Assembly (NCBI GenBank): GCA_018466975.1 | Contig: CM031563.1 | Coordinates: 496,001-560,000, forward strand | DNA from: Sparassis latifolia | Taxonomy: Eukaryota > Basidiomycota > Agaricomycetes > Polyporales > Sparassidaceae | DNA length: 64,000 nucleotides | Reading direction: 5' to 3' | Shown here: positions 44,529-56,535 of the stretch, one piece after another | Numbering within the stretch: position 1 is the first letter of the stretch | Layout of the letters: every line of letters starts with the position of its first letter | Notes under the pieces: generated by a model | The model's database searches: none | Told to the model about the DNA's origin: nothing | Seen by the model: only the letters and a program-made list of their open reading frames with translations | Position numbers and translations under genes: made by a program

Positions 44529-47022
44529 ATGGTCTCCAAACCGCTTCCGACACTAATAAAGGTGATGACCAATGCTTGCTGTCCTTCGTGGAACCAGTGC
44601 TGATACGGTTGTAGGAATCCTTGTCTCTCTTCCAGCAAGAACTGGACGCCGTGCGAGACATCATATCTCTTCCCGAAACTGAGGAGACTTGGGATGACAT
44701 AGGAAGAGCCATTATGCGTTTTACCGCTCTGTTGAAGGATAATTCCTCAGAATTTCCTCATGAACTTACGGGCATGCTTCGGTCTCTCTCACGACCCCTC
44801 AATTCTGCGATCAACTCTGAAAGGACACGTTTGTCTGGCATAGCGGTTGACTTAGTCGGCACCGTCGCTGAGGTGTTGAAGGGCTCCTTCGAGCCATTAC
44901 TTCCTCTTTTCTTGCCGACACTTCTGACTCTTTGTACGCGAACAAACAAGGTCTTCGTCAGCAGGGCGCGAGTCTGCATCACTGCCATTATCGAGCAAAC
45001 CCACTCAGTATCAATTCTATCTTACCTTACCGAGTCTGTCAAGGACAAATCAATATCTTTGCGTCAAACTGCGGCAGAAAGCGTTCTCATTTGCCTGAGG
45101 AGCTTCCAACCGACAGTCCTGGATAAAGAGCCTCGTATCGTTCAGTTGGAATCTATCATCAAAGTCACCGCGACAGATGCTAGTGCCGACGTGCGTAAAA
45201 TCTCTCGCAAGATATTTGACGCATATAAAGTTCTCTTTCCAAGGCGGGTGGATCAGTGAGTGGCTTTTATTTGCTTTCCTTCTTCCAAAGCTTATGTGCA
45301 TACAGATTCACAGAGCCTCTAACTCCCACTATCAGAAAGTATCTCGATATCAAACTGAAACCCCCATCCCAAGCCAAACAGCCCAGTCGCACTGCATCTG
45401 CGCAATCATCATATTCTGGCCATGGACCTTCGCGAACGAGAATGCTCTCGTCTTCTACGTCTGCGCTGCATCACTCGTCCTCTACGGCGCAGAACGTTAT
45501 ACGATCGAGGACCCGTGACCGCGCGTTTTCTTCGTCTGAATCGTCGGCACAAGGAGGTCCCAGCACGCGGACAGCGAAACGGAATCCTACTGCACCTCTT
45601 GACGGTGTTGCTATCCAAGTTGGTGCGAAACGTAGCGGCGGCATGCCGGTGCAGAAGCCAGGACGGACTGCTGTGACGGATATGGCACCACCGAACAATG
45701 TTCCTATTCGGACCCGTGACACACAAACGGTGTCAACTGGTGAACCTGGCAAATCGTCGGGACAGGACATGAGTGCTATGCGAAGAGGCCCTTCCCGCCC
45801 AGGCCCAATGACGACGATGGCGTCTGCATCTCACAGTCAGTCTACCTCTGGCTCTAATTCCCATCCTGAGTCTGGTCGACCGGAAGCAGAGCCGCGTACG
45901 ACAGCCACTCGACCGCCCGAAAACTACGGCGGAAAGAGTGGACCATTACGCCCGCTGTCGGATGATGCATGCAAGACGCCTTTGACACACGATACTCTCG
46001 ATAAATCCGGGCGAGTAGTTGGCGGTGCCAGACGTGTGTTGCTCACACACGCGACAGATTGTGCCCAGAGTGGTACATTCGGGCCCAAGCACAAAGACGT
46101 TGTGGCAGGCGAAACGTCTTCGCATGCACCATCACTACCGACTTCGATTGACTTAAACGCCTCGATCGGAACTACCTCTACACAGGACAGTGTTGCTCCG
46201 CTCAAGCGCATTAATGTCAAGGATAATGGAAAACCTGTACCTATAGCCCAAGCAAGTGCAGCAAAGGCCATCGCCTTGCCCCTTTCCGGGACGACGACAG
46301 AGGACGAACATCTACCAAAGGGACGAGGCGGTAGACTAGCACCGAGTCTCTCTAAAGCATCAACTGTGCGGAAGGGACCGAAGGGTGCAAAGCCTGTGTG
46401 GGGCCGTGCCGCTGCCTCTGTGAAGGTAAACGCAGCTTCGAGGGTCAGCCCTGAGATCTCCAACAAGATGGTTCAGAATAAACTGCCATCTGAACGTGTT
46501 GTAGGGCTGCAGACGTTGCCTGAGGAAACGCCCCTTCCGCCAAGCCCAATAGAGGCTAAAAATCCAACATCCGTCCCCTTGCCACCGTCTCCGACGCTGC
46601 GTCCCTTTGCAGAGCGAACTCCTACACGGGCGACCATCGTGGAGAAAACACCAACACCAATCCTCTTTGTGGAAGAGACTGTCACCCCGCAGCGCCAACC
46701 CAATGCCAACGACGTGCTCAGCAATGCTGAGCAAACCCCCATTTCTGCTCTAGTCGCTTCCATTGAGCAAGGCTTTTTGTTCACACCAGGCGCACCTCTG
46801 TCACCACCAGTAATGCGTCTCGAACATTGCTCGTCGTTTATCCTCACCGAGAGCGACGCACAATGGGACGGGGCAGTAGGCAGCACGGCGCGTTTGAACG
46901 TGGGACGAATGTCCTGCGAGTATTCCACCGGAGCGTTCGACGACTTGGACACCGATGACAAAAGATCACATCAGAGCAGGCGCGTTCCAAACGACTTGCA
47001 TATGAGACAACAGATTGGATAG
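44529..47022 (+). CDS. CLASP_N (TOG)-domain microtubule-associated protein
   Basis: Three exons (44529-44561, 44636-45255, 45306-47022) give 789 residues. Residues about 12-215 are HEAT-like helices of a CLASP_N TOG domain (RLSGIAVDLVGTVAEVL, then LLPLFLPTLLTLCTRTNKVF, VSRARVCITAIIEQT, ISLRQTAAESVLICL). TOG domains bind tubulin, and CLASPs stabilise microtubules at plus ends, spindles and the cell cortex. The rest is Ser/Thr/Pro-rich, basic and probably disordered, the usual microtubule-lattice binding tail. A late cluster of ERTPT, EKTPTP, EETVTP and EQTPIS repeats (about 46610-46740) offers phosphorylation sites. It is shorter than canonical CLASP (several TOGs, over 1,000 residues), so it may be a single-TOG CLASP_N paralogue. 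The start is the only ATG in frame before the first donor. Confidence 0.75.
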
Positions 47023-47195
47023 GCCGAACAAGAAAAGGTGCTAGGAGGGCGTGCGGGAGAGTACTGTGTATGAACGTAGAGGAATATTTCAATGGTTTAA
47101 TGCTCTAATGTTCGTCATCAAGTAGTGACTTAGAAGAAGTCAGAGACCATCAGAGATGAGGTATAACTGACGCACTGTCCATGGAAGTGTGAGAG
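47023..47195. terminator. Convergent 3' region
   Basis: The CLASP_N gene and the bL34 gene face each other across 173 bases, which must hold both polyadenylation sites. AATATTTCAATGG lies near 47083. No classical AATAAA is seen. Confidence 0.3.
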
Positions 47196-47540
47196 CTAAT
47201 GGGTCAAAAAGCGTCTCCCCTTGACCCTTCGTCTTTGGAGGATCTTCTGCCCATTTACGCTCCTCTTCCTCGCGAGGAAGCCATGCTTGCGCTTTCTCTT
47301 CCGTTGAGAGGGTTGATACTCTGTTCCCCGTGATTTATGGCGCGCCTGCTGGATGATAGCAGAAGGCAAGGACAGAGACACTGGATTGCGGAATGCGCAC
47401 GCGAGGAGGACGGAGGGGGTGGGCTGAGGGAGTAGCGGGCGACTGGAGAGGATGGAGATCAGGGACGCGACGCGAGGAACGGGATGCAACGTCGGGGGAC
47501 GTGCGAGGACGCGAAAGAGCTGGAGCGGAATGCGAGGCAT
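47196..47540 (-). CDS. MRPL34: Mitochondrial ribosomal protein bL34m
   Basis: This single-exon protein of 114 residues starts at ATG 47540. The N-terminal ~65 residues are Arg/Ser/Leu-rich without acidic residues, as in a mitochondrial targeting sequence. The C-terminal ~44 residues are the bL34 signature ([20 protein letters not shown], then [19 protein letters not shown]). bL34 is a small basic protein of the large subunit that lies deep in rRNA. An upstream in-frame extension exists but lacks targeting character, and the 114-residue start fits best. It diverges from the CLIP-170 gene with 235 bases between starts. Confidence 0.92.
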   Translation of the reverse strand: MPRIPLQLFRVLARPPTLHPVPRVASLISILSSRPLLPQPTPSVLLACAFRNPVSLSLPSAIIQQARHKSRGTEYQPSQRKRKRKHGFLARKRSVNGQKILQRRRVKGRRFLTH

Positions 47541-47775
47541 CACAGGAGCGAACGATGAGCACCCTGCGACGAACGGCGAGCAGCTTGAGGCTGCGGCGAA
47601 CAGCGAGCAGTCTGCGCGCGACGGACCCCGATCAGTGCGTCCGATGAAAGACCCCAGACACTGCAATTGTTCCTGAGAGGTCAACCTCAGCCCGTTCAGC
47701 GTTAGGCTCAACTTCGTCTCTACCAAAAACCACTCTCTGCGACACTCCTTTCCTTACGCTTGTGTATGTTCCATA

Positions 47776-50700
47776 ATGCTCACTCCCACTTCTTCCAAAG
47801 CTCGCGTCTCAGGCATACCCACTCCAGGCAAGTCGACCAACATTCCGACCCCCGGCAGACCTCGTTCTGCATCCACTTCAGCTCAGTTTCAGACACAATC
47901 TCATGACGAAGAATACATATCCAAAGCATTCGCTGATGCCATCAGGGCTAACGATCCCGCTCAACATCGCTATTCCCGCACCAGCGATGTCTCCGTCCCT
48001 TCCCTCTCTCCCTCCTCAGCTACCCATCCGTCTCATTCTGGTCGTCGATCTGTTACTGGTCGCCCATCCTCTGTCGCTTCCTCGTCGTCCGCCGTCAGTT
48101 CTGGTCCCTCTCGCACTCCTGCTACCAATCCACGATCTGCCCGTCCACCCAGCCGTCAGTCTGATGTCTTCGCCCAAAGCTCCGGCCGAGCAGGGAGGAG
48201 CTTCGAAGTCGGTGACAATGTCAGGATTGAATCCCTGGGTTTCGAAGGTACGTTGAGGTACTTGGGTGAGATTGATGGGAAGCCTGGTCTTTGGGCCGGA
48301 GTTGAACTGAGCGGAGGATTCGCCTACAAAGGCAAGAACAATGGCACCGTTAACGGGTAAGTCTTCCCCGTGGAATGCGTTTATCTGTAACGCGACATTG
48401 GAACCGTCTCCTCTCATGGTGAATGCCATACCGCGCAGCAGGTACATCTTCTGTCGAACAAGACAACACTGGGGCTGCGGCAGGTTAAAACGGTGGCTTT
48501 GTTGTTGAACGTCCTGCGGCTACCTTAGTACAGTCGGGAATGTCTGATCCACATTTTTTTCTCTTGCTCCCGAATTTACCTGGAGTACTTGCCGGAGAAG
48601 TGCCAATCGATATTCACTGACTCATTGGTTTCCAAGCAAACAGTATTTCGTCTGTCCCCGCAGTTGTGGAGTCTTTGTCGCATCAACGAAACTTTCTCTC
48701 CCGACAGTTGGCTTTGGGACAATATCTCGTCCCTCTTCCGTCGCTTCCACACGCAGTGGACGACTGACCCCCTCACTTTCCGGAAGAATGACACCATCTA
48801 CCTCTGCAGGCATGCAGAGTGGTCGTAAGACCCCGTCCATATCCATGTCCAATGGTCGCGTTACACCATGCACGAGTAACGGGCGAGTGACACCGTCTGC
48901 ACAGGGCGGACGTAGGACGCCAGGCATAGTCCCACCGTCGCGTATCCGCTCTGCTGGTCCAGATTCGTCGGGGAACCCGATCACTCCGATGCGCGGGGCA
49001 CCACTGCAGAATTCTATCACGCCAGGCTCCCGTGCATCTAGGTATGTTGGGATGACTGCCAAACAACTGAGTTCTCGCGGTGCAGGAACGAGGAGTCCTC
49101 CTCAAAAATCATCTGGTGCTAACAGCCCCACCCGTTTCACCGGCCTTTCATCCGCAGGACCTGGACATTTGTCCTCACCGACTAGAGGTTTATCCTCACC
49201 TTTTAATACCCCCAAAGCTATTTCCAGTGGACGTACATCTAACGTTGGGATGGGCATTCCGTCGACAACTCCTACTAAAAGTCGAGCAATACTTAGCACA
49301 CCCAGAGCACGAGTTCCGAGCTCCATCGCAATGCCACCCCCAGCTTCTCCTTCTGGTTCGCTGATCTCAAGCCGCAGCATCTCGCTGGATGACCCTCCGT
49401 TCAAGGAGCGCGGAAACGGATCGTTGACGGATCTGGAACTCAACGGGAAAGCGCTGCAAGACAAAATTGCAGAATTGATATCGGGAAAGCCGTCCGGTCC
49501 TGTATCTCGTCCAGAGTCCTCCGCATCGGTCACCTCTAGCGCTGCCGTAGAGTTTCAAACTCAGATCGAGCGAATGCAGACACAGCTGGAAACGTTGGAA
49601 GGGCATAATCAACGTCTGCGGACCGCCACGAGCGTTCACGAACGAGAGGCACAAGAAGCAGCCGAGCGTATGCAGAAACTGCTTTCTGACCACAAGCAGG
49701 ATTCCGCTCGCATAATAGAGTTGGAGGCCTCGGTCAGGACCAATGAACGCCTCCTGGGTGAGCGGGACAGTGCGATTGAAGCCTTGGAGAGGGCAGCCCA
49801 GCAGACTGCAATGGACATCGACAAGATCAAAAGTGAGGCTGAAGCTCGTCTCAGGGATGTCCAATCGAAGTTGGATGACAAGGAAGCGCTTGTCAATCAT
49901 CTCAAGGAATCGATTGAATTGAAGGAGGGGCGCGAAACGGAGAACGATGCTGTGCTACGTGCCAAAGACGCGGAGATCGCATTACTGGGGGCCCGTGTGG
50001 AGAAGGCGTATTTGGAGCTCGAGGACGAGCGGAGGGAGCTGGGAGGGCAGGTTGACGAGTTGCGGAAGGCGGGTCAGGTACTTCAGTCTATCGCCTGGTG
50101 CAGCCGGATCTGTCTGACGTGGTTGGAATAGGAAACGATCGCACTGTATGAAGAGCGACTCAGCACTTCGGAGAGCAAGCGATTCGATCTGGAAGATGAA
50201 ATAACGTCACTTCAGGATCAACTGAGGAAGTCGACTGTTTCACCGTCACCGAGCGCCATAGCACACCATACCAGTTCTGCTGTGGAAATCGATAATGAAG
50301 CCCTCCGCGATCAAGTGCAGCATTTGCAGAAGAAGATCCTCACATTGGAAGATCGGCTCGAAGACGCTCACCTGGTCTTGGAAAGAGAAGATGTTGCTGT
50401 ACGCGAGCGGATGACGCGATATAAGGAGAGGGAGGACGGCATGAGGGAGGAGTTGCAGGGACGGAGGGATGAGGTCGAACGGCTACTCAAGTCCGAGGAA
50501 GGTGCTCGTCAGCGGGTCGAAGAGATGGTGGAGGCGTTGCGGGAGAACACGGTGGCTTTGGAGAATGCGAGGGCAGAGATCGAGGGTTTGAGGAGTGAAA
50601 TTGCGGCAAGTCACTCTCGTCGCGTTGATGCAGGCAAGTATTCACCGGTGCGTGCAGGTCTTGGAGGCAGCCAATATGAGCGGCGGATCGAGCGGCTCGT

Positions 50701-52180
50701 CCGAACGGCTAGCGGAAGTGGCGCAGCGAACGGCGAGCGAGCGTGGTCGCCTGATGGATGAGATTGTGCAGCTGAAACAACAGCTGGCAGCTCAACCGGG
50801 CGATGGATCCAGCAGCCTCGCAAGGACAGGCGGCGCAGTCCACGATCTTGCCGAAGCCGTCAACGCTCTCAAGTCTGAGAAGGCGACGGTAAGCGGTGAT
50901 GCATATGAGGAGTGCAATCGCTGATGCAATGCAAGTCTAGTTGCAGCAGCTCTGCGATGATCGGGAGGCCGAGCTCGCGACCGAACGTGATGTTGTCGCA
51001 GACCTGCGTCTCCTGGTCGAGGAGCGCAGCGCTGAACTGGAGACGATTCGCAAGAAGTTCAATCGTGAGCTGCCTGTGAATGGGCTCGACGCCGGAAAAG
51101 GGATGCCCGGCTCACCGTTCAAGTATGACATAGCTGCGGCGCGCGACGAAATCACCGGATTGAAGTGTGCGATTCAGTTTATAAACGCGGGAGCAGGTTT
51201 GACATTTCCGTTAGGCACATTGTCCAGGAATTACAGAAGGAGAATTCTGCGGCGGGTCAACGAAACAAGGTGCTGGAATCGGAGAACAGGCTGCTGTTGT
51301 CGGAGACGGAACAGCTCCGGGAGGTATGTGGGAGCATCCTGCGGGGGATTTTCTGGCGAGTGACGGATTCTGGACAGGATCTCAAGGCGCTGGAAGAAAA
51401 CGTGGAGCAGAGCATCCTGCGAGAAGAACAGGCGCTGCTGTCTGGGGAGGACAGTTCCTCGGTATCTGCATCGGGCGATGCGGTTGCGTTGCAGAAGAGT
51501 CTCAAGGAGGTCAAGGTGAAGTACGAGGTGCGTGTTCTACGGACGAATGGACCGCAGGTAGATCGCTTATGGGGTCTGAGATAGACTGATCTCGAGCAAC
51601 TGCGCAAGAAACAAATGGATGCAGAGATGAAGACTGCACGTACGATCCACGATGTGGGTGATGTGGATGATGCATATATGCGGCTGTTGATCGAGATGTT
51701 TGGCAGCTCAACAAGGAGATCGGCGAGCTGGAAACGCTGATCGAATCCAAGGTGCGTGTTGGGCGGCGGGCGCGACGATTGACATGTGCTGACGGCGGAC
51801 GGTTGCAGATCTACCGCGAGGTTAGTGTGGTGAGAGTGTCGATGGAAGTGGACTAATGGATGCGCGCACAGGACGAACTGGAGCGGGAGCTGGAGCGGCT
51901 GAAGGAGAAACTAGCGCGGAGCCAGAAGAAGACGTCGAAGACGGAGCTGCGCGAAGACGGGGCGTCGAAGCCAGAGGTGGGGGCATCATCGACGGAAGTG
52001 TGCGAGATCTGCGAGCGGCCGGGGCACGATATATTCACGTGTGACCTGCTGAAGGGGGAGGGGGGGCGGATGGGGGGAGGGAGCTCGAGCGGGGGAGAGG
52101 AGTCGGAGCTGGTATGCGAGGACTGCGAGGGAAGAGGGCACGTTGCTGCGAACTGTCCACACTCATTGGATGTGTTCTGA
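47776..52180 (+). CDS. CLIP-170-type CAP-Gly protein (Tip1/Bik1 family)
   Basis: CLIP-170 proteins ride growing microtubule plus ends and link them to dynein/dynactin and the cortex. Exon 1 (47776-48356) encodes a Ser/Pro-rich basic leader and most of the CAP-Gly domain (residues ~145-215): GTLRYLGEIDGKPGLWAGVEL then GKNNGTVNG. The domain finishes after a long intron (48357-48636) with KQYFVCPRSCGVFVASTKL. A basic Ser-rich stretch with repeated (S)NGRVTP/GGRRTP motifs follows. From about 49550 to 51950 there is a very long coiled coil (IERMQTQLETLEGHNQRL and on). The C-terminus has two zinc knuckles, CEICERPGHDIFTC and CEDCEGRGHVAANC, the EB1/p150Glued-binding hallmark of CLIP-170. Several introns cut the coiled coil; exact exons after 50080 are less certain. 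The protein is roughly 1,200 residues. Confidence 0.88.
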
Positions 52181-52348
52181 GGGGGTCACGCTCGTTTCGC
52201 TATCTAGTTTTATTTTTGTTGTTGTGAGAATCGCGTATACCAGTATGTAGTTATGCATTTCGTTCTGTAGCGTATACAAATCGAGGTCGTAATCGGATAA
52301 ACGTGTGCAGAGAGCGATAAGGAGCGCAGGGTTGACTTCGTGACTGCG

Positions 52349-53613
52349 ATGGACGTCTACAGAGAACTGGAGACGGGCAAAAGAGGGAGGATGGATGTGA
52401 TACGAACCGTGGACATGCACACGTCTGGAGAGGTGAGCCAAAAGCCAGGAGATATCGGGGATACTGACTGGATGGCAGCCGACGCGAATTGTGGTGGAGG
52501 GGTATCCAGAGCTGATGGGGAAGACGCTGCTGGAGAAGAGGGCGTATGCGAGGGAAAAGCTGGACTTTATCCGACGACGGTGAGTGGGGAATAAGACGAT
52601 ATCGACGAAGCTGATATGGGTAGCAGATTGATGTTTGAGCCGCGGGGACACGCGGGGATGTACGGAGCGATACTGGTGAAGGAGACGGAGCTTACGGAGA
52701 GCGGGGAGGCGGACATTGGGGTGCTGTTCTGTCACAACGGTGAGAGAGTCGGGGTAGGGGAAAGAGAGAGACTGACGATAGGGAGACAGAGGGATACTCG
52801 ACGATGTGCGGGCACGCGACGATTGCGCTGGGGCGGTTCCTGGTGGACACGCAGGACAGGGGAGTGTTCCCGCGGCGGGGGCAGGTGAGGTACGAGGAGG
52901 GGAAGAAGGAGACGGTGGTGCGAGTGCACGCGCCATGCGGGGTGGTGGAGGTCACGGTGCCGACGGTGGAGGAAGGAGGGCGGAGACGGAGCGACGAGGG
53001 GAAGAGGGTCCGCTTCACGAGCGTGGCCAGTTTCGTGGGCGGGCTGGGGGTGGCGGTGAGGACGCTGGGTGGGAGGACGGCGCGGGTGGACGTCGGGTAC
53101 GGAGGCGCGTTCTACGCGATCGTCGACGCGAACGAGCTTGGACTGCACGGCCGACTCCGCGAGTGCGCTACGCTCCAGGCCGAGTGCGCCGCGCTCAAGG
53201 CCGCGCTGGGCAGCGGGGACGCGAGCGCACTGGTCGAGCACCCGCAGCACGCGGAGCTCGAGTACGTGTACGGGATCATCGTCGTCGACGGGGAGCTCGC
53301 CGTGTGCGTCTTCGCCGACGGCCAGATCGACCGCTCCCCCTGCGGCTCCGGCGTCTGCGCTCGCCTCGCCGTCGCCGTCGCCCGCGGGTCCGTCGCCGTC
53401 GGGGAGCGCCGCCCGTTCCACTCCCCGGTGAGCGCCGCGGACCCCGCGAGCGTCTTCGTCGGCCGGGCGGTAGAGTCCACGGCGCTCGTGGGGCGCAGCG
53501 GCCGGGAGTGGGCCGCGGTGCGGGTCGAGGTCGAGGGGCGCGCGTCCTACACCGGCGCTCACGCGCTCGTCGCCGAGGACAGCGACCGGCTGCCTCCGTT
53601 CCTCGTCCTATGA
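52349..53613 (+). CDS. Proline racemase-family enzyme (hydroxyproline epimerase/dehydratase-like)
   Basis: Four exons (52349-52432, 52479-52579, 52627-52739, 52790-53613) join to 373 residues. The family racemises or epimerises proline and hydroxyproline, or dehydrates trans-3-hydroxyproline, using two active-site thiols or one thiol and a hydroxyl. Visible landmarks: VDMHTSGEPTRIVVEG (N-terminal strand), MFEPRGHAGMYGA, first catalytic Cys in STMCGHATIALGRF, and the second site in DRSPCGSGV, a Cys. Animal trans-3-hydroxy-L-proline dehydratases usually have Thr there. A Cys pair favours racemase/epimerase chemistry, though overall similarity to the dehydratase clade is strong, so the substrate stays open. 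It is likely cytosolic. The last exon is extremely GC-rich at third positions, unlike its neighbours. Confidence 0.85.
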
Positions 53614-53704
53614 CGTATATAGTACCGTGGCTATCGGATGATGTCATCGCTCGTGGGGTATACATACGCTCCGTCGCGCACTCGTCCTTCCTCGCCCCGC
53701 CAAT

Positions 53705-54639
53705 ATGTCCTACGCCTCCGTCGCCGCTCAGAATGCTCCCCCGCCTTCCGCTCAGGTATGTCCCCTTCTCCCTCCTCGCCTGTGCCCGCTCCCCGACATC
53801 CCCTCCCCAGCCCCATCCCGATCCCGCTCTCCTCAATACGACCGTTCCCTCCGCGGACAACATCGCAGACGATGCCGCCAAAGTGAACCTCGTCGCCCCA
53901 GACTTTACGTCTCATCCACAAACTCTCACCTCCCTCGACGCTCCCCGCCCTCAGACCGTCCAAAGCCCGCCATCCCCCCGTCCCACCAATGACGTCCGTG
54001 ACTCCCACGACGACCTATGGCAACTCACAAAGCACTACCTCTTCCATCCCGCCGTCGCAGGTGGCTCACTCGGCTTGAGTAACTCTCCTTTCATCTTCAG
54101 TTGTACTACTTCTCATCTTCCGCTAGTCAACGTCGGCCTCATTTCCGGTGCCGGTTATCTCTACTACTCCAACCCTCGCTTCCGCACCGACACCAAGCTC
54201 ATCGCCTCCACCGTCGCCGCTGCCCTCTCTCTCGGTGCCGCCCAATCCTACGCTGCCGAGCAGTACCGCAAGACTCCCGCAGGACAAGAGGAAGAGCGAA
54301 CGGCCAAGCTCGAAGGCGCTGCCCTTTATCGCTCTGCCCACGAACACTTCCTCAGGCCTGCCGTCCTTGGCGGTCTCCTCGGTGTCTGTCAGTATGCCTT
54401 ATCGATCTCCCTTACTTTGTCCTGACGCCCTCCTTTCAGTGAACACCGCTGTCCTTGGCACTCTCGGCTATTTCGCCTACGCGAACTGGGATAGACCTCA
54501 CTGGGATAGGCGCACCGTAGCCAGCATCTCCGTTGCACTGCTCACCTTGTGGTCTGGCGAAGCGTGCGTATCCTCTTCGCTTTTATCTCGTTTACTCACT
54601 CGGCCCCCCAGATATCTCGCTGAACGCACTCCTCGCTGA
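53705..54639 (+). CDS. Small membrane protein with a duplicated two-helix module
   Basis: Five exons (53705-53755, 53811-54078, 54127-54387, 54440-54563, 54612-54639) join exactly to 243 residues. Residues ~1-95 are Pro/Ser-rich. Then two similar modules follow: HYLFHPAVAGGSLGLINVGL with SGAGYLYYSNP..RTDTKLIAS, and EHFLRPAVLGGLLGVLNTAV with LGTLGYFAYANW..WDRRTVAS. Each has a Gly-rich hydrophobic helix followed by a second hydrophobic helix (TVAAALSLGAA; ISVALLTLWSGEA). Four membrane segments in total are likely. I know no function; the small Gly-rich helices resemble mitochondrial inner-membrane proteins, which is a guess. The start is MSYASVAAQ, 92 bases after the racemase stop. Confidence 0.75.
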
Positions 54640-54997
54640 GTCCCGGTGGAATAAAGGTTAATCCCTCCGAGTTTCAACAATACTTTACACAGCAGCATGT
54701 AACCCCGGCTTAGGGTTACGACGCGGCTTCTCTCGGTTTGGTTGACTTTCGCCATCACGCCTTCGTTGCTGCTTCAGATCTCCCTGTACAGTTGCGGACA
54801 ATCAAACGCGGTAAATATTTTGGTCGAACTATTGAGTGATCGCAAATTACCGGAAACCTGAAGGAATTGCGGGAATATACTGTTTTTGACCTTAGGATTT
54901 GATTGGCACGAGCCGATTTCTCTAATTCTTACTTTTACCCTGTTTGGTCTTACAATTTTGGCCAACCCCCTTAAAAAATAGATAAAAATGCGGAAAA
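54640..54997. other. Spacer before the Ngaro-like element
   Basis: No gene is seen. It is AT-rich and probably holds the 3' end of the membrane-protein transcript. Confidence 0.4.
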
Positions 54998-55330
54998 TCG
55001 AGTTTAGAGGAAGGTTTTAACAAGTCTAATCGACGCGGCGGTCATCGGCTTGACTCGAAACCCAGGCAGCGTCTGGATGGCTCATGACACTCGCAGCGCG
55101 AGTCACGTCCAGCGGACAAGCTCCACAGACTGGCGGGGGTCTCGGGAGCGCTGCCTCTGTCAAGGCGGAAGGTGTTTCCCGGGTCGGACCCCCCCGCTTA
55201 CTAGGTGGAGGTGTGCTTCAGGGGTGCTCTCCCTCCTTGACCCTTCTCACACCCCACCTTGCTAGGAACATCGCGAAGTGCCATTTTTCGAGCTTTATAC
55301 TTCTCTTTGTTCACATCTTTCGAATCATTA
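54998..55330 (+). repeat. Ngaro-like repeat A1
   Basis: It begins TCGAGTTTAGAGGAAGGTTT and matches A2 at 59593 closely, except that A2 carries an extra ~60 bases (CTGTCTTTCCATGCAGCGCA and on) after CTTGCTAGG. Confidence 0.88.
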
Positions 55331-55339
55331 AGCGCCCTT

Positions 55340-56535
55340 ATGTCATCTCCGAACGATGGCTCCCACACCCAGTCATCCGATACATCCCGACAACTCACTG
55401 GGCACCAATTTGAACAAGAAGGTGTTATCGCATGTGAAGCAGCCGTGGAGGAATTTCGGAAGTCAAAAATATCTAAAGCAGAGGCATCCATCCAGCTCCT
55501 CGAGGCCATTAGCTACCATGACACCGCCCCTGAAGAAGAGGCAGCGAAACAGTCAGCTTATGCCATCTATCTTGCCGAGCTCGATGAGATCGAATCTGCT
55601 CAACGAGAAGCTGGAGACAGAGGCGCCATTCAGGCACCAGGCCCATCGGAGAATTCCGCTCAGATCCTCGCTTCTTCAGAGGCTCTCGAGCCCTCCTCCG
55701 CAGTTGGAGACAAGCGCAAGAGAGATGCCTCTGATGACTCAGACTCAGAGCGAGGAAAGAAAGTCGATGAATCTCTCTTCCCCTTCTCCAAGTCTCTTGG
55801 ACCATCTCTCCTCTCCCCTGAGCTCCAACTTACACTCAAACTCAAGGAGAACTACACCCGAGACCTCGCCCTCTCTCGACAGCGAGTTGTCTGTCATCCC
55901 GACTGCCCTAATGTCCCAGAATCGGTATGGAATGACATGCTTAGCAACCAATATGTCGACCTTGACAAGATCTTCACTGCCTTCTACACCATCGATGGAG
56001 ATCTCAAGCAATCTATCAAACTCGGGGACCTTGAGGTCACAGCCAGCGCCCGGTCAAACCCAGCTGGCACATTTCTCGGCACGGAGACTGGACCAATGCC
56101 TGGGTTAAGTACCAGCAAGCTGTCTCCTTCGTTTTCCCACATTGGCTCTGCGAGCTCCAAGGTTATGCCGACCACATTAATGAGTCATTCATCACCATGT
56201 CTGATGCGCAGGCCTCCCGGGTTCTCAACTATGACCGAGCTGTCCGAAGTGCCATCGGGAGAAGCAACCGACTCCTTCTCACGGACCTCTCCAGCTTTAA
56301 CCATCTCTACACCATGCATATTGTTGCAGGTGGAGGTGGATCCTCTTCTCAGTCGCAAGGGACCTCAGGAGGAGCCTTCTCTCGAACTGCAGAGATCTGC
56401 AGAAAGTGGAACTCCGGAAATTGCGATCATCGCGGATGTAAATACAGACACATCTGCTCAGTCTGCCGTGCCCGAGATCACGCCACCTGCATCTGCCCCC
56501 AGAAAGGTGGTTCCTCTGCCGACAAACAAAAATAG
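55340..56535 (+). pseudogene. Gag-like protein of the Ngaro-like element
   Basis: It starts at MSSPNDGSHT (55340). An acidic/Ser-rich region is followed by a charged segment (RKRDASDDSDSERGKK) and a gag-like helical part, ending in a Cys/His cluster CRKWNSGNCDHRGCKYRHIC (about 56400) suited to nucleic-acid binding. The frame shifts by one near 56062 between the first and second halves. The downstream polymerase frame overlaps its end. Confidence 0.7.

Noticed and set aside
45409..46961. Minus-strand frames opposite the CLASP_N tail
   Set aside because: Shadows of a low-complexity coding exon, with no conserved motifs.
52732..53562. 276-codon minus-strand frame opposite the racemase
   Set aside because: High third-position GC on the sense strand removes stops on the antisense; composition is biased and nothing is conserved.
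52806..54425. 539-codon Arg-rich open frame overlapping the racemase and the next gene
   Set aside because: It is a phase shadow of the very GC-rich racemase exon; it has low-complexity RRR/GAR composition and no domain, while the racemase frame shows full family motifs.
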